In this document: one piece after another, positions 16,430-24,300 of the stretch | How positions within the stretch are numbered: position 1 is the first letter of the stretch | Layout of the letters: each line of letters begins with the position of its first letter | Origin: Ornithoclostridium faecigallinarum | GTDB lineage: Bacteria > Bacillota > Clostridia > Christensenellales > UBA3700 | Direction: 5' to 3' | Assembly (NCBI GenBank): GCA_018713665.1 | Contig: DVOI01000021.1 | Coordinates: 1-50,264 of the forward strand | DNA length: 50,264 nucleotides | Notes under the pieces: model-generated | What the model was told of the DNA's origin: nothing | Seen by the model: the letters and a program-made list of their open reading frames with translations, nothing else | The model's database searches: none | Program-made: the position numbers and the translations under genes

Positions 16430-17317
16430 ATGAGCAACTATTGGATCACCACCGAGGCGACCGCGGACTTCCCCGAAAGTTTGATGAAAGAGGACTTCGC
16501 GATCATTCCGATGTCCTACACCGTCAAGGGAGAGTTCTTCGACGGCGCGGACAAAAAACTCACTCCCAAACAATTCTACGACGCATGCCGCGAGGCGAAA
16601 ACGGCGGCGGACCTGCCGACGACGTCGATGATCACCGCATATCAGGCGGAAGAGTTTTTCCGCCCCATCCTCGCGGCGGGCAACGACATAATCCACATAG
16701 GCTTTTCGTCGGCGCTGTCGGGCACTTTCGAACAGCTCAAGATGGCAGAAAAGAGCCTTTCCGCCGAATTCCCCGACAGGCGCATCACCGTCATCGATTC
16801 CAAGACCGCGTGTTTCATCGAAGGGCTCGCCGCCTACTATACCCTGCTCAAACGCGACGAAGGCGCAAGCTATGACGAATGCGTCGCCTTTGTCGAGCGC
16901 ATTTTGCCGCACTGCACGGGCTTTTTCACGATCGACGACATCGGGCACCTGCAACGCACGGGCAGGGTCGGCAAGGCGGAGGCGTTCATCGGCGGCACGC
17001 TGCACATCAAGCCCGTGCTGACCGTCGACGACGACGGCAAACTCATCCCGTTCGCCAAAGTCATTTCGCGCAAAAAGGCGCTCCGCTTCCTCGTCGAGAT
17101 GATGCGCAAAAAAATGCTGCCTCAAAGCGAACAAAAACTTGTCGCGATCGGCCATGCGGACGCATACGACGACGCCGTCGCGCTCGAAAAGACGGTACGG
17201 GAAGAATTCGGCGTGGAAAACACCGTGATCTTCGACGTCGGCACCGTGATCGGTTCGCACGTCGGCGCGGGAATGGTCGCGCTGATCTTCCTTGCCGAAG
17301 ACCGCAATTACCGCTGA
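16430..17317 (+). CDS. DegV family fatty-acid-binding protein
   Basis: The 295-residue protein matches DegV/FakB proteins, which bind a fatty acid and present it to the FakA kinase for phosphorylation. Visible landmarks are TTEATADFPESL at the N-terminus, MITAYQAEEFF, the GFSSALSGTFEQ loop over the lipid pocket, and IDDIGHLQRTGRVGKAEAFIGGTLHIKPVLTVDDDG in the second domain (read in parts). Length is normal. A strong AAAGGAGG site and an own promoter and terminator make it monocistronic. No fakA is in the window, so function in fatty-acid salvage is by family only. Confidence 0.9.
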   Translation: MSNYWITTEATADFPESLMKEDFAIIPMSYTVKGEFFDGADKKLTPKQFYDACREAKTAADLPTTSMITAYQAEEFFRPILAAGNDIIHIGFSSALSGTFEQLKMAEKSLSAEFPDRRITVIDSKTACFIEGLAAYYTLLKRDEGASYDECVAFVERILPHCTGFFTIDDIGHLQRTGRVGKAEAFIGGTLHIKPVLTVDDDGKLIPFAKVISRKKALRFLVEMMRKKMLPQSEQKLVAIGHADAYDDAVALEKTVREEFGVENTVIFDVGTVIGSHVGAGMVALIFLAEDRNYR

Positions 17318-17342
17318 AAAACCATCGATCCCGCAACAATTC

Positions 17343-17380
17343 GATCCCGCCTCGCCGAGGCGGGATCTTTGCGCTCTTTT
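17343..17380 (+). terminator. Terminator of the degV gene
   Basis: GATCCCGCCTC-GCC-GAGGCGGGATC is a perfect 11-bp stem followed by TTTGCGCTCTTTT. Confidence 0.85.
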
Positions 17381-17416
17381 GCCGCGAACGGAAGAGCCCT
17401 CCGTGATGTCGATATG

Positions 17417-17452
17417 AAAAATGTCCGCGATCACGCAATCGGCGCCGCGGAC
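17417..17452 (-). terminator. Probable terminator of the sulfatase gene
   Basis: On the minus strand GTCCGCG pairs with CGCGGAC around a 16-nt loop and is followed by ATTTTTC, about 70 nt past the sulfatase stop. Confidence 0.6.
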
Positions 17453-17519
17453 GTCTGCCGTTCCGTACCTGCCGTTGCGCTCCGTTTTTGCGGCGCCGCA
17501 TTCGACTGCCTTTCCGCCG

Positions 17520-18839
17520 TCACCTCTTCGGCGCGATCAGCCTGCCCCTGACGACGAAAGGCGGCTCCCCCGCGCGGCGCGCAAGATCGATCAGCATCTT
17601 CCTCAGCCGCGCCTTGACTTCGCGGTGTTCTTTGCTGTGGATGAGATTGCGCGTCTCGGCAGGGTCGGCGCGGAGATCGTACAGATAGTCGTCGACGTAC
17701 ACTTTCGAAAAAGGTTTGCTCCACCCGTCCGAACGGCGCGGCGCCCTGACCGCATAAGTCCATCGGTCCGTACGCACCGCTCTGCCCAGCTTGTCTTCGC
17801 TGATCTGGATATAGACCGCCTCGCGCGAGACGTCCCCTTGCGCCTGCGCAAGCAGATCGAGCCCGTCGAATGCGTCCGGAACGTCCGCGCCCGCCGCGCG
17901 AAGCACCGACGCCGGCAGATCGAGCAGGCTGACGACGCCGCCGAAAGCCCCCTTTGCATATCCTCCGCCGAAAACATACATCGGGATCGCTATCGACGCC
18001 TCGTGGCACGACCGCTTGTACTCGGCGTTGCGCGTCTTGAAGTGGCATCCGTGGTCCGAAGTGTAAAAGACGACAGTGTTTTCGAGCACGCCCCTCTGCG
18101 CGAGCGCGTCTACGACGCGTTTGAAGTTGCGGTCAAGCGCGTGGCAGCATCCGAGATAGTCTTCCCATTGATCCCTGTCGACGCCGAATCCGCGCAGATC
18201 CTCGGGAATCGGTTCTCCCTCCACCGCCGCCCTGTCCTCGGGCGTGCACTCGAACCTGCCGCTCGAGTTTTGATGATGCGGCTCGATGTGCGACAAAAAC
18301 AGAAAAAACGGCTTGTCCGCGTCCGCTCCGCGTATGAATTCGAGCGCGAAATCGGTGATGCGGTCGGCGCGGCAGCCCTCGAAAGTCAGTTTGCGCCCCG
18401 CCTCGTCGAACACATAGCCGCCGCTGCCGTCCGAAGTGAATTCCAGCACGTCCGACGCGCGCCAGTATTCGTATCCTCCGCGCCTCGCCTTGGGCACGGC
18501 TTTTGTCTCGTACCGCCCCTCTTCGTCCGTCATCCCGGACGCCAAATGCCACTTGCCGACATAGGCGGTGCGATAGCCGCCGCGCCTCAATATCTTTGCG
18601 ATCGTGTCGGCGTCCTCCGGCAGAGCGCGCGCATTGGTGAAACAGCCCGTCCGCGTCGCGTATTGCCCCGTCTGCACGCAAGCGCGCGCCGGACCGCATA
18701 CGGGCTGGCAGGTCACCGCGTCATCGAAGCGGACGCCGCGCTCTTCCGCCATCGCGTAAAGATGCGGCGTCACCCGCGGCGTGACGGTGTCGCGCCTCTG
18801 TTGATCCGAAAAGAAAACGACTATGTTGTGTCTGTCCAT
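17520..18839 (-). CDS. Cysteine-type sulfatase family hydrolase
   Basis: The 439-residue product begins MDRHNIVVFFSDQQRRDT, the usual start of type I sulfatases, where D12 would bind calcium. The modification site is C48-G-P-A-R52 (CxPxR), the signature in which an anaerobic sulfatase-maturing enzyme turns cysteine into formylglycine. WHLASGM, HIEPHHQ and YTSDHGCHFK supply further active-site residues. There is no signal peptide, so it is probably cytoplasmic. Substrate unknown; a sulfated glycan or another sulfate/phosphate ester is possible. A longer upstream reading exists, but the ATG at 18839 fits the family. A -10 box ends 6 nt before it with no Shine-Dalgarno. Confidence 0.88.
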   Translation of the reverse strand: MDRHNIVVFFSDQQRRDTVTPRVTPHLYAMAEERGVRFDDAVTCQPVCGPARACVQTGQYATRTGCFTNARALPEDADTIAKILRRGGYRTAYVGKWHLASGMTDEEGRYETKAVPKARRGGYEYWRASDVLEFTSDGSGGYVFDEAGRKLTFEGCRADRITDFALEFIRGADADKPFFLFLSHIEPHHQNSSGRFECTPEDRAAVEGEPIPEDLRGFGVDRDQWEDYLGCCHALDRNFKRVVDALAQRGVLENTVVFYTSDHGCHFKTRNAEYKRSCHEASIAIPMYVFGGGYAKGAFGGVVSLLDLPASVLRAAGADVPDAFDGLDLLAQAQGDVSREAVYIQISEDKLGRAVRTDRWTYAVRAPRRSDGWSKPFSKVYVDDYLYDLRADPAETRNLIHSKEHREVKARLRKMLIDLARRAGEPPFVVRGRLIAPKR

Positions 18840-18845
18840 ATTCCG

Positions 18846-18874
18846 ATTATACCATACGGATCCCCGCAAGTCAA
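18846..18874 (-). promoter_or_regulatory. Promoter of the sulfatase gene, leaderless arrangement
   Basis: TTGACT (18874-18869), 17 bp, TATAAT (18851-18846), then 6 nt to the ATG. The normal start point 7 nt after the -10 is the A of the ATG itself. Confidence 0.7.
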
Positions 18875-19026
18875 TATCGTTCCCGACCCGCCGAAACAGC
18901 GCTCGGCTGCCGACTTCGAGCCGAAAAACTTTCTTTGTCCGAGGGATCGCCGCCGCTCCGCCGATGACGCCGCGCGAAAAAGTCGCTTCGCTTTGCTTCC
19001 GAACGGGACTTTTCGGCGCGCTTTCG

Positions 19027-19055
19027 TTGCAAATCGAGACGATTTCCGCTACAAT
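19027..19055 (+). promoter_or_regulatory. Promoter of the ttcA-like gene, leaderless arrangement
   Basis: TTGCAA (19027-19032), 17 bp, TACAAT (19050-19055), then 6 nt (ATCAAT) to the ATG at 19062. No Shine-Dalgarno is present. Confidence 0.65.
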
Positions 19056-19061
19056 ATCAAT

Positions 19062-19793
19062 ATGCAAAAATTACTCGCGCTCACGCGCAAGGCGATCAAC
19101 GACTACGAAATGATCGCCGACGGCGACAGTATCGCCGTCGGCGTAAGCGGCGGCAAGGACAGCACGGCTCTGCTCGCCGTGCTCGCCGCGTACAAAAAAT
19201 TCGCGCCCGAAAAATTCGAACTGCGCGCGATCAACATCGATATGGGCTTCAAGGACACCGACCCCGCTCAAGTCAAAGCGCTTCGCGACTGGTGCGACGG
19301 CATAGGCGTGCCTTTGACCGTCGTCGGGACCGACATCGCCGAGATCATCTTCGAGCGGCGCAAGGAGTCCTCTCCGTGCAGCCTTTGCTCCAAGATGCGC
19401 CGCGGCGCGCTCAACAACGCCGCGATCGAGGCGGGATGCAACAAACTCGCGCTCGCCCACCACGCCGACGACGTCCTCGGCACGTTTTTGCTGTCACTGC
19501 TGTTCGAAGGCAGGCTGTCCACCTTTGCGCCGAAGTCGTATATGAGCCGCACCGGCGTCACGCTGATCCGCCCGTTCGTCTATGTCGAAGAGAAGTATCT
19601 GTCCGGACTGTGCCGCAGGCTGTCGCTGCCCGTCGTCTTCAATCCGTGCCCCGAAGACAAACACACGGGGCGCGAGGACGTCAAGCGCATGATCGAGACC
19701 GCGGAAAGCATTTCGCCCAACGCGAAAAAGCTTATGATGAGCGCGCTGTTCCACCCCGAACGCAACAACCTCTGGCTGCCGCCCAAAGATTGA
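19062..19793 (+). CDS. TtcA-like tRNA thiolation enzyme (PP-loop ATPase)
   Basis: The 243-residue protein carries the PP-loop SGGKDS at 29-34 that adenylates tRNA. Cysteines C106, C109 (PCSLC) and C196 (NPCPE) match the three-cysteine set that holds the 4Fe-4S cluster in TtcA/TtuA enzymes. The motif HHADDVLGTFLL is also typical. TtcA makes 2-thiocytidine in tRNA; clostridial homologues are annotated as TtcA family without direct proof of the modified base. The open frame continues far upstream, but that part overlaps the sulfatase on the other strand and has no similarity. Start at 19062 fits family length. It is divergent from the sulfatase. Confidence 0.88.
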   Translation: MQKLLALTRKAINDYEMIADGDSIAVGVSGGKDSTALLAVLAAYKKFAPEKFELRAINIDMGFKDTDPAQVKALRDWCDGIGVPLTVVGTDIAEIIFERRKESSPCSLCSKMRRGALNNAAIEAGCNKLALAHHADDVLGTFLLSLLFEGRLSTFAPKSYMSRTGVTLIRPFVYVEEKYLSGLCRRLSLPVVFNPCPEDKHTGREDVKRMIETAESISPNAKKLMMSALFHPERNNLWLPPKD

Positions 19794-19813
19794 TTTTTCG
19801 GCGCCCGTGTTCG

Positions 19814-20071
19814 TCAACCGCGCTTTGATCTCAATGCGCGGTATTTTTTGCGCGTGCTTTCGCCGCCGCGTATGTGCCTGATCTCGAGGTTGCGCTCGAG
19901 CACGCGTGCGACCTCTTCGCCCAGCGCGGGATCGATCGCCGCGAGCCTTGCGGTCACGTCGGCATGCACTGTGCTTTTGCCCACCCCGAATACCGCCGCG
20001 CACTGCCTCAGCGTGCAGCCCGTTTCAAGAATGTACCGCGCCTCGAAAAGCGCCCTCGATGTCTTTTCCAT
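19814..20071 (-). CDS. spoIIID: Sporulation transcriptional regulator SpoIIID
   Basis: The 85-residue product matches SpoIIID closely. ARYILETGCTLRQCAAVFGV is followed by the recognition helix GKSTVHADVTARL, then AAIDPALGEEV, and the basic C-terminal region IRHIRGGESTRKKYR that contacts DNA. SpoIIID acts in the mother cell after sigma-E to switch genes on and off during spore formation. The ATG at 20071 has GAGGTGGAG directly upstream; a longer in-frame reading to 20149 lacks similarity. Its presence is strong evidence that the lineage sporulates. It is monocistronic and converges on the ttcA-like gene. Confidence 0.95.
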   Translation of the reverse strand: MEKTSRALFEARYILETGCTLRQCAAVFGVGKSTVHADVTARLAAIDPALGEEVARVLERNLEIRHIRGGESTRKKYRALRSKRG

Positions 20072-20177
20072 CTCCACCTCAAAACAGGATATTCGCGCCC
20101 CGGCGCGATATGACCGCCCGGCGCCGCATTTTGATGAACGAACGCTCATACGCTCATATCTTTTGCACTTTTACCGC

Positions 20178-20262
20178 CATATGAACATATGAAGATACCG
20201 TCGTTCGACCATACCCGTAAATGCGGATATCTTCATTGCCGCAATGAGCATATCGGCATATG
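20178..20262. repeat. CATATG-rich inverted repeats upstream of spoIIID and TSUP
   Basis: ATGAAGATA (20189-20197) and TATCTTCAT (20227-20235) are inverted arms, and CATATG or CATAT occurs several times on both sides. A possible TSUP promoter, TTGCCG, 17 bp, TATGTT (20235-20263), runs through the right half. The cluster sits between divergent genes and may be a shared control region. Confidence 0.35.
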
Positions 20263-20289
20263 TTCGCCCATTGCGCGCACAACAATGTC

Positions 20290-20664
20290 ATGGAACTTCT
20301 GACATCAAAGCGCAAAAACCGCCCTCTCCTCTCCGCGATTTTCGGCGTCGCGGTCGGCGCGGCGAACGGACTTTTCGGCGGAGGGGGAGGCATGATCGCT
20401 GTACCCGCGCTGACGCTGACCGGCGTACCGTCCAAAAAGGCTCACGCGACCGCGATCGCGATCATATTGCCGCTGTCGCTGATCAGCGGCGCGGTCTATC
20501 TCGCAAAGGGGGCGGCAGACCCGTCGGTCATACTGCCGTCATGCGCCGGCGTGATCGCCGGCGGAATCGTCGGCGCGCTGTTGCTCAAAAAGATAAATTC
20601 CCGCGGGCTTTCGCTGCTCTTTTATGCCCTTATGATCGCGGCGGGGCTCAAACTCTCGCTGTGA
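20290..20664 (+). CDS. TSUP (TauE/SafE) permease, N-terminal half
   Basis: This 124-residue membrane protein corresponds to one half of the usual 250-residue sulfite exporter TauE/SafE fold. It has the glycine-rich signature GLFGGGGGMIAVPAL followed by KKAHATAIAIILPLSLISG. Four hydrophobic segments are visible. TSUP proteins export or import sulfur-containing or organic anions; the substrate is unknown. An ATG also occurs at 20260; neither start has a clear ribosome site, so the start is uncertain. Its stop overlaps the GTG of the next gene as GTGA, so the two halves are coupled and probably assemble into one transporter. Confidence 0.82.
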   Translation: MELLTSKRKNRPLLSAIFGVAVGAANGLFGGGGGMIAVPALTLTGVPSKKAHATAIAIILPLSLISGAVYLAKGAADPSVILPSCAGVIAGGIVGALLLKKINSRGLSLLFYALMIAAGLKLSL

Positions 20665-21098
20665 ATACCGCCGTCCTCATTGCCATCGGGTTTGCCGGCG
20701 GAGTGCTGGGCGGCATGGGGCTCGGCGGGGGCACGCTGCTGATACCGCTGATGACCTTACTTGCCGGCGTTCCGCAAAAGACCGCCGCCGCGGTCAACCT
20801 GATCGCATTCGTCCCGATGGCGGCAATCGCCCTCGCCGTACACGCAAAGAACGGGTTGATACAAAAGGACGCGATCGCTCCTACCGCCATCCCGGCTGCG
20901 ACGGTGTGCGCGCTGTTCTCGCTGCTCGCCTGCAATTCGAGGGACGAAACTCTGTCGCGCGCTTTCGGGATCTTTCTCGTCGTATTGGGTTTGCTGATGC
21001 TCGCAAAACTGCTTTTGAGCGCTCTCGCCGAAAAGACACGCCTCGCAATGCTTGCGGTGATAAGGCGCGATCTGCCGCACACTTTTGCGCAAAAATGA
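20661..21098 (+). CDS. TSUP (TauE/SafE) permease, C-terminal half
   Basis: The 145-residue second half begins at a GTG overlapping the previous stop. It repeats the family signature as GGVLGGMGLGGGTLLIPLMTLL followed by KTAAAVNLIAFVPMAAIA, again with four hydrophobic helices and a basic tail. Both halves are intact with no decayed sequence at the junction, so this looks like a stable two-gene arrangement rather than a recent frameshift. Half-size TSUP pairs are known in clostridia. The start codon is inferred from the overlap; there is no ATG earlier in frame without running into the first half. Confidence 0.8.
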   Translation: MNTAVLIAIGFAGGVLGGMGLGGGTLLIPLMTLLAGVPQKTAAAVNLIAFVPMAAIALAVHAKNGLIQKDAIAPTAIPAATVCALFSLLACNSRDETLSRAFGIFLVVLGLLMLAKLLLSALAEKTRLAMLAVIRRDLPHTFAQK

Positions 21099-21173
21099 CG
21101 TCAAATCGCATACATGTCGCGAATTTTTCATCTTTGCCATCCTCTTCGCCGCGCCGTTCTGCCGTCCGCGCCG

Positions 21174-21222
21174 CCCCTCTTTCGGCGCTTTGACGAAAGA
21201 GGGGTGCAAAGGCGCAATTTTT
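21174..21222 (+). terminator. Terminator region after the TSUP genes with two competing stems
   Basis: Stem A, CCCCTCTTTCG/CGAAAGAGGGG (21174-21204), overlaps stem B, GCGCTTTG/CAAAGGCGC (21185-21215, one bulge). Only stem B abuts the AATTTTT tract. The two cannot form together. Confidence 0.6.
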
Positions 21223-21235
21223 CACCGCTATTTAA

Positions 21236-21297
21236 TTGCTTTTTTTGCGCGCATTGATTATAATGTTTTTGTTATAATAAAAGAAAAATATTATAAT
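21236..21297 (+). promoter_or_regulatory. Stacked promoters of the 1274-residue lipoprotein gene
   Basis: Three TATAAT boxes lie at 21259, 21273 and 21292. The first has TTGCTT (21236-21241) and the third TTGTTA (21269-21274), both at 17 bp. The AT-rich tract suits high expression. Confidence 0.65.
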
Positions 21298-21326
21298 AGA
21301 CAAATAATCAACATAAAGGTGGTTAA

Positions 21327-24300
21327 ATGAACACTAAAAGACGACTGTGCCTGGCTTTGGTTTCGCTGATGCTCTGCGTCGTGCTCATCTTCGGCGTCGC
21401 CGCTTGCGACGACACGCCCGAAGAGGACATCCCCAGCGCCGAGACCGACAGCGACCTTCTCTTCACCAACGGCACGTTCGGCAACACTACGGGCAGCACC
21501 TATCCGCTCACTCCCTCCAATTGGACGGGCGCACGCGGCAGTTCAAGCGGCTCCAACTCCACTCCCGGCGGTTCGGACAACCTGATCGCCGGCGTCATCA
21601 GCGTCGAACAGGATTCGTACAGCGACAACAGGGACACCTACGGCAACGTCGGCTCGCCCGGCAAGCCCGAGGGCGCAAAGGATGACAATATCCTTATGAT
21701 CTACAACAAGGTCCCGACCGTCTACAAGTACACTTCCGCGTCCGTCTCGCTCGCGACCTCGTCTTACTACAAGCTGACCTTCTCCGTCTACACCGACATC
21801 GAGGACGGCGACGCCGCGCGCGGCGCGTATGTCTATGTCAACGGCGGCGCATATACGGCGTTCAAGGCGATCGACACCGACAAGAAGTGGGTCACCTACA
21901 CCGTCTATATCGAGACGTCCGACATCTCGTCGCAGAACATCACCGTCGTGCTGTCGCTCGGCGACGGCAACAAGATCGGCGGCGCGATGACTCAGGGCTA
22001 CGCCTACTTTGACGAAGTCAAGCTGGAAAACCTCTCCGACGTCGAAGAGGGCGAGACCGCGTTCACCGAATCCGATTTCGACGCGGTGACCGTGAACGAC
22101 ACCACCGCCAAATATACGATGAAGGTCTCGGACGGCGAGTTTGACTACTCGACCACGACGACCTCTCCGTACAGCGCTTCCAAGTGGTCCGGCATGGCGG
22201 GCAGAGGCGACGGCGACAACGCGCCCTCCTCTTCTTCCTATGTCAGCAAGGGCATCGTCGACAGTTCCGTCACCTCGACGGTTGCCGCTCACGACGGCTC
22301 CGACGTCGACGTCACCGTCGCGGAAGGCACCGTCGGCACCAAGATGTTGATGATCAACAACAAACAGGCGACCGCGTACGGCTACCGCAGCTCGGCGGCG
22401 ATGCGCCTGTTCGGAGGCAACGACAGCTACTACAAGATCTCCGTCAAGGTCCGCACCGCGGCTTTGGCAGAGGGCGGCGCGTCGATTGCGCTGACCGACG
22501 GCTCCAACGACAGCGATCCCTATCTGCTCGTCACCGACATCAACACGAACGGCGCATGGCAGACGATCGACCTGTTCGTCCAAGCCAACCAATTCCGCAG
22601 CACGGACATCTATCTCGAGCTGTGGCTGGGCAGAGGCGGCGAAGACAACGCCGACACCCATGTCGAGGGCGTCGCGTTCTTCGACGGCGTGACTCTCGAC
22701 AAGGCGACCGCGGAGCAATACAACGACGCCGCCGAGGGCAGGTCCCACTCTTTCTTCACCGACGAGGCGAATCTCGACCGTTCGTCTTTGACCACCGCCA
22801 AATTTGTGCTCGCCGACGCGGACGCGGTCATCCCGAATCGCACGACTTGGAGGAACGTCAGCACCAAGGATTGGGCCGCCGATACGGATACTTCCGGCTC
22901 GACCCTCTTCCCCGACCTTGAAAATCCCTCCGTCCCCGTCACTTCGTGGGCCAACAAGGACGTGCTTGTCATCCACAACTACAAGTCCTCTTCGTTCGCT
23001 CTGTCCACTCTGACCGAGGGCACCGATTCGACCGAAGCGAGCGGGCTGTTCACCGTCTCGCGCAATCGCTGCTACATCATCTCCGTTTGGGTCAAGACGC
23101 AGGACATCAAGGAAGGCTCCGGCATCACCGTCGCGCTGTTCTCCTATGACAAAGACGCCAAAGAGGACGAGCGCAAGACTCAGCTGTCTTCGTTCACCAA
23201 CGTCAACACCGCAGACCTCGACGACTATGTCAGCGAGGGCAACAACGGCTATACCGAATTGAGATTCGTCGTCAAGGGCGCGAACGCCGAGGATACCCTC
23301 GTCGGACTCGACGTCTCCTTCGGCAGCGGCACTTCGATGCAACCGACCACCCACCTGTCGGGCTATGCGATGCTGTCGTCGATCTCGATCGAATCCATCG
23401 ATTATGACGACTACTCGTCCGTGTCGACCGACACGGTCACCAAGTCCGTTTCGCTTTTGAGCAGCGGCAGCTCCACCGAGCTGTCCTCCAACGGCTACTT
23501 CAACTACATCGACGTGTCCGCGACTCAAAGCGCGTACGCCGACATCGCGACCGAGGCCGATCCCGTCTACACCGATGACGGCCTTCTCGGCGGCTTTGCC
23601 GGCGTGCCCGACGGCTGGACGGTCAACAACTCCGCAAACCTCACCTCGCCCGGAACCGTCGCGGGCGTGCTCGAACTCGACAACCCCGGACATCTCGGCT
23701 CCGACCGCATCACGGACGCGTTCGGCACGATTGATCCGGAGAAGTTCTACAACGGGATGGATCTTGTCGGCGCCACCAAGGACAACTACCCCAACGTGCT
23801 CGCTATCCACAGCGCCGCCAACATCTCCTATGAGAGCGACTCCGTGTCGCTGTCCGCATCGAGCTACTACCTGCTCGGCGTATGGGTCAAGACGGACGGC
23901 AAGAGCACCGTCACCGTCTCGGTCGACGCCTCCACCGACAGCGCCGGGGTGACGACTTTCACCCCCGCCGACGACGCGTGGCACTACTACAGCTTCTATA
24001 TCAGGACGGGCTTCACCGCGGTCGATGTCACTATGACGCTCGGCGTTGCGCCTCTCGGAGGCAACGTCAACACCGCGTACTTCGCCATCGCGAGCTACAA
24101 CACCGTCCCCGAGGCGACGTTTGAAAAGGCGCAGGCGGCAGACACCGCTTCCGACAACATCACCGTCAAGTCGTTCACCGTAGACTCGTTCGACAGCGCG
24201 ACCGACCTCGCCGAGATGGACGCCCCCGACAATTGGAGCGGCGCTACCCTCGACGAAGACGCAAGCACTTCGGAAGAGGACTTCGCCGGCGGCGTGTTTA

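Noticed and set aside
17421..19061. Upstream in-frame extension of the ttcA-like gene giving 790 residues
   Set aside because: The extension is antisense to the sulfatase, has no similarity to any domain, and the family start and promoter fit the ATG at 19062.
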